64,000 nucleotides of DNA from Perkinsus olseni (Eukaryota; Perkinsozoa; Perkinsida; Perkinsidae): contig JABANP010000013.1 of NCBI GenBank assembly GCA_013115135.1, positions 1 through 64,000 on the forward strand. Reading direction: 5' to 3'. Both the position numbers and the translations under genes were made by a program. The notes under the pieces were generated by a model that saw nothing but the letters and a program-made list of their open reading frames with translations, searched no databases and had not been told where the DNA came from. Each line of letters opens with the position of its first letter. The first letter of the stretch is position 1. Below are positions 57,346-64,000 of the stretch, piece after piece.

Positions 57346-58528
57346 TGGAGGGGGGGGGGGTTTGACAACTCTAGAGAGACTCGCTGATACCCTCAGAGGG
57401 TCCGTAAGGGGCATACGATATCAGATAGACGGAATCAATCCCCGAGGACGATTTACTGATCACGAGTCTTATCGCTGGTGGGACTATGCTGAGCGAAAGC
57501 GATGGAAACGAAGAAAAGCGGAAGGAAGCCTTCCTTAGGAAGGGATTCATGAACTAAGCATTCGTCTCTGCAAGTCGCAAACCAATAGCAACAATGCGAT
57601 AAGTGTTGTGTGCGATTCAATACGAGCAAACATCGTCTGAGGTCGTCCACGCTCTTCTGGCCCAAGCCGGGTTGGAGACACCAAGCCGGATTGCAGATGT
57701 CAACCCTCCAGTAGGACTTGTAACTCATGCTTCATAGAACCCGAAAAATCAGACGACCGCACGTGTACGCTTGTCTTCTCTCGGATTGCTGTCACTCCAT
57801 CAACCACCGGCTTGCACTAGAGTGGCACCAACTAATCCATTAACTGCCACCCATTATTGCAACAGTTACTATGGAGGCCATCGCTGCGAGCAACCTCATT
57901 GCCACCACGGATATTTAGTCCGAGGTTCGCTGCTCACATCTGGTATCAGCTTCTCGCAACAGTTTTCTTCGTTGCACTCGCGTGCATGAGTATGCGTTCT
58001 GAACGACGCTAGAGATGACCATTCCGGCCTCCTCGAGACTCCCTACTGAGTTCGGCCTACTCTACCTTTCGAGCCGTGTAACAAGGTATTGAATTAATTT
58101 GTATGCTTATGAAGTTCCACTACTGTCACTTTCTCAGAGAAAGTGCCTCAGAATTCCAAGAGATTCTCTTGGAGTTCTGACGCTTTCTGAAAGCGTCAAT
58201 GGGCGAGCGAGCAGGAGATGATGTCACGGTTGTGGATTGAATACGTTCAAGCAGATCTGGTCGATGAAAACGATCAAGATGGGGGACTCTGCCGGCCTGA
58301 AGGTAGGCGGGGAGGGAGAGTTGCTAGTGAGGGGTCGAGTTAGAGCCGTCGGGTTGTGTCCAGAACCATACTTTCCTACTGAGTAGAAACTCGTGTAGAG
58401 ACCTTCACTATCTCCTACCATCAGTACAACACTACTCTACTACCCGTATTTTAGGATCGAACGTTTGACCATCGACTCACAAGTTGTGAGTCACAACTAC
58501 CGTCGTGTTGTTCAAACCCGGCACAGGG
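57346..58528. other. Region upstream of protease copy 1
   Basis: No supported gene. Bases 57720-57860 are a diverged copy of 62590-62720. Three adjacent hairpins lie at 58127-58198. Confidence 0.5.
58127..58198. repeat. Three consecutive hairpins
   Basis: CACTTTCT/AGAAAGTG (58127-58145), a 15-bp stem with one mismatch CAGAATTCCAAGAGA (58149-58179), and TGACGCTTTC/GAAAGCGTCA (58178-58198), almost end to end. Confidence 0.85.
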
Positions 58529-58927
58529 TTAACGGCTGGCGCCATTTACTATTCGTAGTGCCCGCCGGGACCACTGTGCCACAGTGACTGTGGCCCCTCC
58601 GTATACGTCCGAAATTCCTTGGACGGAAAGCATGTGGATCGAGTGAATCGCGGGCATACGAAAATCGAGTGATTCAGGGGCAGCAGCCGCTGTGATCAGA
58701 AAAAACGCCGTTCTCGAAAATTGTTTTGAAAAGTTTCGACTGAAACGATCGTAAATGAACTGTCTGTAGACGAATGAAGCCGAGTAGAGTATCATGGCCG
58801 AAACCATGTACATGACCACTCGGACGAGGAAATGTTTTCCTGGAGTCCTCGGCAGAAAAATATCACGGACGAGGAAAGGACGGATGAAGGTCACTCTAGG
58901 CCTCGGCTCCGAACTTCGATGGCTCAT
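58529..58927 (-). CDS. Hypothetical protein, duplicated at the window edge
   Basis: 132-residue frame with an internal hydrophobic segment (VVMYMVSAMILYSASFVY). The part containing YRQFIYDRFSRN, FFLITAAAA and VQGISDVYGG aligns in the same reading frame with a diverged copy near 63830-64000, which supports coding. No known domain. It could instead be conserved only because of recent segmental duplication. Confidence 0.35.
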   Translation of the reverse strand: MSHRSSEPRPRVTFIRPFLVRDIFLPRTPGKHFLVRVVMYMVSAMILYSASFVYRQFIYDRFSRNFSKQFSRTAFFLITAAAAPESLDFRMPAIHSIHMLSVQGISDVYGGATVTVAQWSRRALRIVNGASR

Positions 58928-59329
58928 AATGCGGCTCCTGATGGGCCATCAGTGATGGTACGTTGTCAATAAGTCGTGGAGGCAGACCTTTCGGGCCGAG
59001 GGTGCGCTTGCCCATTTCGTGTGCTGCATCGGCCGTGTTACCCGACACCGCAGAGACTCTCAGGCAAAGTTTGCTAGAGAGACCCCTGTGGTCAACAGAG
59101 TCAGAGGATAGGGACGAAAGGGCGTACTCCGACAGAGTCCAGAAGACCCGCAACAGCAAACTACTCTTATTCGCTACTAACTTTGGCGGTCTGTTACGAT
59201 GGTTCTTACCGTGAATATCCTCCGCATACCGATAAGTGCACTAGAGTCCTTGTCGATCCGACAGCGCCGATACGTATTACTACGACGGTCGTAGTCGCAT
59301 ATCGAATTGGGATATCATTTGGCATACTA

Positions 59330-60031
59330 TGGCACAGTGCGCCGACTTGAGTATCAACCCCGTTTGTACTGGAGGTAGGGGAGCGAACCAGGCTGAATGA
59401 TAGGCCTACCGACGCGGGTGTGCTAACCTGACGAGAAATGCATCTTCGGTGGCACATTACCCCACCAGCAACAAACAGCGGAAGCTTCCCGCATGCCTCC
59501 GTTAGCCATTACGCGAATGATGGATGGTTGGGGGATGGTTGTTCTATTTGTCAGTAAAGTTGGTTCCTAGTAGAACCCTCGCGAACGCTGATTGAAGCAC
59601 AACAGGAATAACCGGGGGTTCAAAATGGTTCGCAGAGTAACACTCTTTTCCATCCCGCACGTTGTGGATCAAATCATAGTCAAGAATAGTGTTTTCAGAA
59701 CATGGCCGTAATTCTCTGACTCAAAGACTCTGAGAGAAGTATGGCCATGTTCTGAGAATTGCGAGAGAAGTTCTCTCGCATAATGCGAGTCGCATTCCAG
59801 CACCAAACCGGATCGATGGCGCTGGAGGGAAGACCGTGGGCATTCGTTTCCCGAGATTCATCAGAATAGGGGTCGATGCGACCCTCATCGTAAGAGGCCT
59901 GGGGACGCAAACACCAGCGCATAGGTGGCATTCCCTGCCTGGCATCGCTACATAGTTACTGATTTTGTTCGACTCCTGCAGATGTACGAGCAGCAGTTCG
60001 CCGAAGGTGGTAGCGGCGAGTGACGGTTCGA
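59330..60031 (+). pseudogene. DNA ligase I 3'-end fragment
   Basis: Bases 59333-59400 match ligase exon 51955-52006 and its donor (CAGTGCGCCGACTTGAGTAT versus CAGTGCGCTGACTTGAGCAT). Bases 59790-60023 match the last two exons and the intron between them, through GAGCAGCAGTTCGCC and the terminal GGCGAGTGA. Several substitutions and indels break the frame (the DDKKPED region is replaced). No 5' exons are present, so it cannot be functional. It places a ligase tail next to each protease gene and dates the segmental duplication. Confidence 0.88.
59696..59754. repeat. Long interrupted hairpin
   Basis: 12-bp outer arms (CAGAACATGGCC) with an inner imperfect stem TTCTCTGA...TGAGAGAA. A second hairpin, GCGAGAGAAGTTCTCTCGC, follows directly (about 59761-59779). 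It lies within the stretch equivalent to the last long ligase intron. Confidence 0.85.
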
Positions 60032-60669
60032 TAATATATCCGCATTTCGGGGCCTCTCTGGCAGAGAGTCTTTGCTATTGATGCACAGTTTGGCGAAGAG
60101 GCACTCCACATACGTAAAGTCACCTCGAGTTGAGTACGCCGATTGTTATACTGATTGGTTATGGGGGATGTGGTTTTTATCGAAAGAAGCGATGACTTCT
60201 TGAACCGATTAGAGGTCCCTCCGTCACGAAGTTCTTGAGCTCCATTAACTCTCAAGTGTGAAAGTATCAGAGAACCAGTACGTAGAGGCTGCACCTCCGC
60301 CACTGGAAGAACAAAAGGCCAGTATTACCAGGAAAAGGAGTATATCATACCGGAGACTTCTTTGAGAAGGGTTGGTAGGATGAACAATAAAGGTTAACCA
60401 TGGCAAACATCCTGATGCACAGTGGCACCACTCCAGGTGTTGCTACAATGACTGGGCAATGGATAGCCGATGGTAGTGTTCGACGCCTCAATGGCCACTA
60501 AGACCTGTGGTCAATAACAATAAAGTAGACTATCAACATAGAATCTTGGATAAAAGGGATCCTTCGGGATGGGTGGCTCATTCTTCAGAAAGGAACTACC
60601 GCCACGGCCCACGCCTTGGGAATCCACCAAAAACAGAGCTGGACGACAAATCTGATGGCGCTTTCATCG

Positions 60670-62181
60670 TTAATCAGACCTCAACTTGGGCACGCTCATC
60701 AGCTCCAGCATGTTGCATCGACCTGAGGGGAAGCTGTGAAGCATCGAAATAAGCATCCTATTTCAACGAACCTAGAGTAGTGTTTTCTTGCTTCATGTAT
60801 ATGTATCCCTTCTCACCCCAGGAATCACCCCAGGAGTTTCTGATGATGTAGTAACTGAATAGAATTGTAAACGGCCTCGTGAAGTGCGATGGAGGGAACT
60901 GGAAGACAGAACTGCAGATGGTGAAAGCCTCACTTATCGCCGCCCGGGGTTGTTCCATATCCAACTGCTACTACGCCATGGTTCAAGTTGTCATTAACAC
61001 TGCAGGAGTCTGACGGATGAATAGGGCCGAATCGGGTCGAACAGGCACCTCACCGGCAGAGAACAGTCCAGACTGGTACATTTGGAAGTTCTCGTCAACG
61101 TTCACAGCGAGTGAAACGGGGCCGTTCACGAGAGCCTTCTTCAACGCAGCGTCCGTCTGTGAGAGATTCCTGTATCCGATGACCTCGCCCGCCTGATCAG
61201 AGGTCAAGTCATGTCGTAGATGACAGAGTAGATGAAGACGCGATCGTTACTAGAAGGCCGTCTGGATGTGATGTGAGTTTAGTCTTGCAAGTCCCATCGC
61301 TTCCTTTGTATGGATAAGTCGACTCTTCGTCAATGCCATGCTCTTGGACGTACTCGAAGGCGTCGGACATGAGGCCCCCTTTGCATCCTCTGGAGGAATG
61401 GCATCAAATAATAGATGTCTGGCTGGCACAGCAGGCTCACTTATCTTTCGAGCTGCAGTCGACTAGCTGCTGCTCAGAAAGGGACAACAACGTGCCAGTG
61501 GCGATAGCATACCTCGGCTCGAGTGCACCTGAGAAGGTCGGGAGGCTGGGGGCTCGCAGGGAGGCCCGCGGGGTACCATTGGCGGAAAACGCCCAGCAGG
61601 AACCACACTCTTCCTGATCCTTGACCGGGTTGAGGACTCCTTTAGTCCTCCAATCGATCGAAGCTGGCAGGTCGACAAGATCATCATCATCATCTGGTGA
61701 GGGGAGAGGTTGAGATTGGCCAGGGACGGCAGAGGCTTCCTTGACACCTTCGGTCAGCAGACCAGCCTGCGCGCTCCGATCCACGACGATCGGATGCAGC
61801 ATTTTGGCAGCAAACTCCTCGAAGGTGAGGTCGGAGTGTTTATTGACGCCGAGTTTGTAGGGGAGATCTGAAGGGCCAGAATCGAGCTCACTGTAGAAAC
61901 GAGTCAACTTACTCTGGGAGTTGACCTTTTCGATGTAATCCAAATTGGCTTTGAAAATGCCGGCTCTCTTCTTCTCCTCGGCTTCGTCTTCATAACGTTT
62001 GCCGTGCCTGACAGAGAGGAGGTCATATAAACACCCCTTTGGTGGGGCATCGTCTCGTGAGAACATCTGAGGAAATGCCTTACTTCTGTTGGAAGCCGAC
62101 GAAAGCCAGGTTCACGATATCATGATCCAAGGACTGATAGAGAGGGATGAAGGACAGCAGCACCACTACGACAGGGAGCAT
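60670..62181 (-). CDS. Cathepsin L-like cysteine protease, copy 2 (intact)
   Basis: Eight exons (62181-62084, 62007-61577, 61528-61441, 61389-61251, 61192-61054, 61009-60934, 60854-60772, 60722-60670) join to exactly 368 residues. A papain-family (C1A) endopeptidase of the secretory or lysosomal route. Signal peptide [20 protein letters not shown]; an I29-type inhibitory propeptide with [16 protein letters not shown]; an Asp-rich stretch before the mature start LPASIDWR. Active site: Gln164, Cys170 in CGSCWAF, His309 in [11 protein letters not shown], Asn330 in [16 protein letters not shown] and YPYKG are also family hallmarks. It ends [15 protein letters not shown]. The start is the ATG before the signal peptide; a later methionine reading (MFSRDDAPP) lies in the first intron. 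Catalytically complete. Confidence 0.93.
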
Positions 62182-62913
62182 TGGGGGGGAAGGGGTTCGA
62201 CAATTCTAGAGAGACTCGCTGATACCCTCGGAGCTGAGGTTGGCCGCGCTCTTGGGGTTCCTGCCGGGAACTCAAGTCTCGCGCGCCTGTCCCTTCGAAC
62301 GTCACCAGCCACTGCGCTGAGAGGAGGTCTTCCGAAGTTGTACCGTAGGCTGAGTATATCAGACTGGACCACCCTCAGTTGAGACGAAGGCGTTGGGCCG
62401 ATTGCTCTGTAGACCCACCGTTATTCGACTCAGTTATGTGCTGCTAGTGCACGAGCTATGTGTGAGTTGGAAGGCTAAGGTTAGTAACTGAAAGGCCGGC
62501 TTGCTAATGTCGACCCTTCAGTACTACTGAATCAGTTGGAGAAGACCTGCGACAGGAGCGCACACAACACGCATTCACAAGACTCTCAGAAGACTTATGC
62601 TTCACAGCACCCTTAAGACTTAGACGGTCGCACGCCTACACTTGTCTCCTCAAAGCTGCCTGTCAGTGACGAGCTGTCACCCCAGCCTTCAACAGCTTGT
62701 ACAAGAGTGGCAACAACCCGGTAACTACTGCTCACTCTTGGTACAGCTTCGCTCATAGTCTACCACTGCAACCGCTTCCATTACCTATGAGTATGCTTGG
62801 TCCAGGGTACATTGCTCGCAGCTGGTATTGATCTCTTGCTGAGGCTCTCCGCATTGCGCCCGCGTGCATGAGTATGCGTTCTAAGCCACGCTATGAATGT
62901 CTCCTTAGCCGAC
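62182..62913. other. Region upstream of protease copy 2
   Basis: No supported gene; diverged duplicate of 57350-57990. Confidence 0.5.
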
Positions 62914-63150
62914 CTCTTCGAGTCCCTCTACTCAACTCTTCGAGTCCCTCTACTCAACTCTTCGAGTCCCTCTACTCATCTCTTCGAGTCCCTCTACTTA
63001 ACTCTTCGAGTCCCTCTACTCAACTCTTCGAGTCCCTCTACTTAACTCTTCGAGTCCCTCTACTTAACTCTTCGAGTCCCTCTACTTAACTCTTCGAGTC
63101 CCTCTACTTAACTCTTCGAGTCCCTCTACTCATCTCTTCGAGCCTCTTTC
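62914..63150. repeat. 22-bp minisatellite, ~10.5 copies
   Basis: Unit CTCTTCGAGTCCCTCTACTY followed by AA, WA or TA variants, repeated without spacers and decaying at the right end into related CTCGAGCCCSTCT sequence up to about 63260. The unit length is not a multiple of three. Confidence 0.95.
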
Positions 63151-63829
63151 AGGGGCTCCCAGAGACCCCTTCTCTGTTCCTGGAGCTCATGCCTTGTGCT
63201 CCTCGGGCCCCTCCACCGTGCTCTCGAGCCCGTCTTATCTGCTCCTCGAGCCCCTCTACGCTTTAAAGCACCTAGCGCAGCGATAGGCGAGCGGGGTTGG
63301 ATGTACGAAATTGAAACGGTCCGTTTCAGGCATCTAGCCAAAACTTACCAGCACAGCGGATAACCACGGAAGCGCGCCGAAAACCGCGGGCTTATTTAAC
63401 ACGGTGCCGAACGCGCCCCACAGGAGTCCTCAGAGCTCAGGACTGACTGTCAGGCTTCTGCCTCCGTTGGTTAGGGCGAAACATGGAGGGATAGCTTCCT
63501 GAAAGCTGCTCTTTCCATTGATGTATCGGATTAGATCAGCTGCTAAGGTGTAGATATACTTCCCCGGTAAAAGTGGTATCTTGAGGCGCGATTTCAAGCC
63601 ACGGCTGCTAAGAATTTGTGGATAAAATATTTCACCATTTTTCGAGTTCTCATCAACTATCGAACGTTGAAAGCTGAAACTTGGAGATTATGTCCGTCGA
63701 TGCATGAGAACGTCACTGCGTGGGTTGCAGTACCGTTCTCGTTCAGGTGACAGTGTACGCGTCGAAAAACCGGGTATGCTAAGAATTTGCGGAGGGGTCA
63801 CCCCTCAGGGGTGTACATCCAAAATTCGC
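63151..63829. other. Intergenic, right end
   Basis: No supported gene. Hairpins GAAACGGTCCGTTTC (near 63314-63328) and GGGGTCACCCCTCAGGGGTG (near 63796-63815). Confidence 0.45.
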
Positions 63830-64000
63830 TGAACGTAGAGCGTGGGAATGAAACGAATCGACGGTGTAAAAGGTGATGTCTGGGGTGCTTCAGAAGCAAC
63901 AGTCGTTGTGATCAGACAAAACAGCGCGGAAGAAGTTTGACTGAAACGATCGTGGATGAGCTGTCTACCGACGGATTGAGCCTGAGTGCCGCATCGACCG
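63830..64000 (-). CDS. Diverged copy of the hypothetical protein at 58529 (runs off the window)
   Basis: In one minus-strand frame, RQLIHDRFSQ, LFCLITTTVASEA and YVQRILDVHP align with YRQFIYDRFSRN, FFLITAAAAPES and VQGISDVYGG of the first copy. The 5' part is outside the window. Confidence 0.3.

Larger units (their letters stand above)
60290..64000. repeat. Segmental duplication, copy 2 (protease locus)
   Basis: Partner of 55440-58960, extending to the window edge. Relative to copy 1, the ~2.9 kb hairpin-rich stretch between ligase and protease is missing; the ligase tail is joined almost directly to the protease 3' flank. Confidence 0.8.

Noticed and set aside
62914..63150. CRISPR-like array
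   Set aside because: The 22-bp units are directly adjacent without unique spacers, and the host is eukaryotic. It is a minisatellite.

Overview
The window is nuclear DNA of an intron-rich protist, most likely a perkinsid alveolate (Perkinsus or a close relative). This rests on the gene content, on very short GT-AG introns (often 43-48 nt), and on tandem families of secreted proteins with lineage-specific cysteine-rich tails. The species assignment is inference because no database was searched. Nothing indicates a bacterial or organellar origin: conserved genes are split into up to 26 exons and there are no operons.

Layout. 0.2-5.2 kb is a tyrosine-recombinase retrotransposon on the minus strand (gag-like, RT-RNase H, recombinase; all three frames open). 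5.9-19.6 kb is a tandem array of four secreted alpha-carbonic anhydrase genes on the minus strand; copies 2 and 4 are frameshifted, and copies 3 and 4 share a variant active-site segment. A small secreted protein lies at 15.8 kb. 19.9-29.6 kb is a gene-dense minus-strand stretch with an unidentified multi-exon gene, a PX/BAR-like sorting nexin, a bacterial-type ribosomal protein uS17 (probably mitochondrial), and two members of a three-exon secreted family whose third member lies at 35.3 kb. 30.6-34.4 kb is an AFG2/SPATA5-type double AAA ATPase.

38.9-40.1 kb (plus) is a six-exon HAD-like gene, converging on the ribosomal protein eS10 gene (41.1-41.6 kb, minus). Two or three small secreted or hypothetical genes follow. 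45.7-52.6 kb (plus) is DNA ligase I. The last 11 kb is a segmental duplication: the ligase 3' end plus a cathepsin L-like protease gene are present twice. The second ligase copy is only a fragment, and the first protease copy carries a premature stop while the second reads as a complete 368-residue enzyme.

The most unusual signal is in the introns. Three short sequences recur across unrelated genes, mostly inside introns, and each occurs in both orientations relative to transcription. This suggests introner-like insertion elements. Intergenic DNA, especially 53-55 kb and 58-60 kb, is crowded with short perfect hairpins. Several one-base shifts in conserved genes, some at homopolymers, mean part of the apparent gene breakage could be assembly error.
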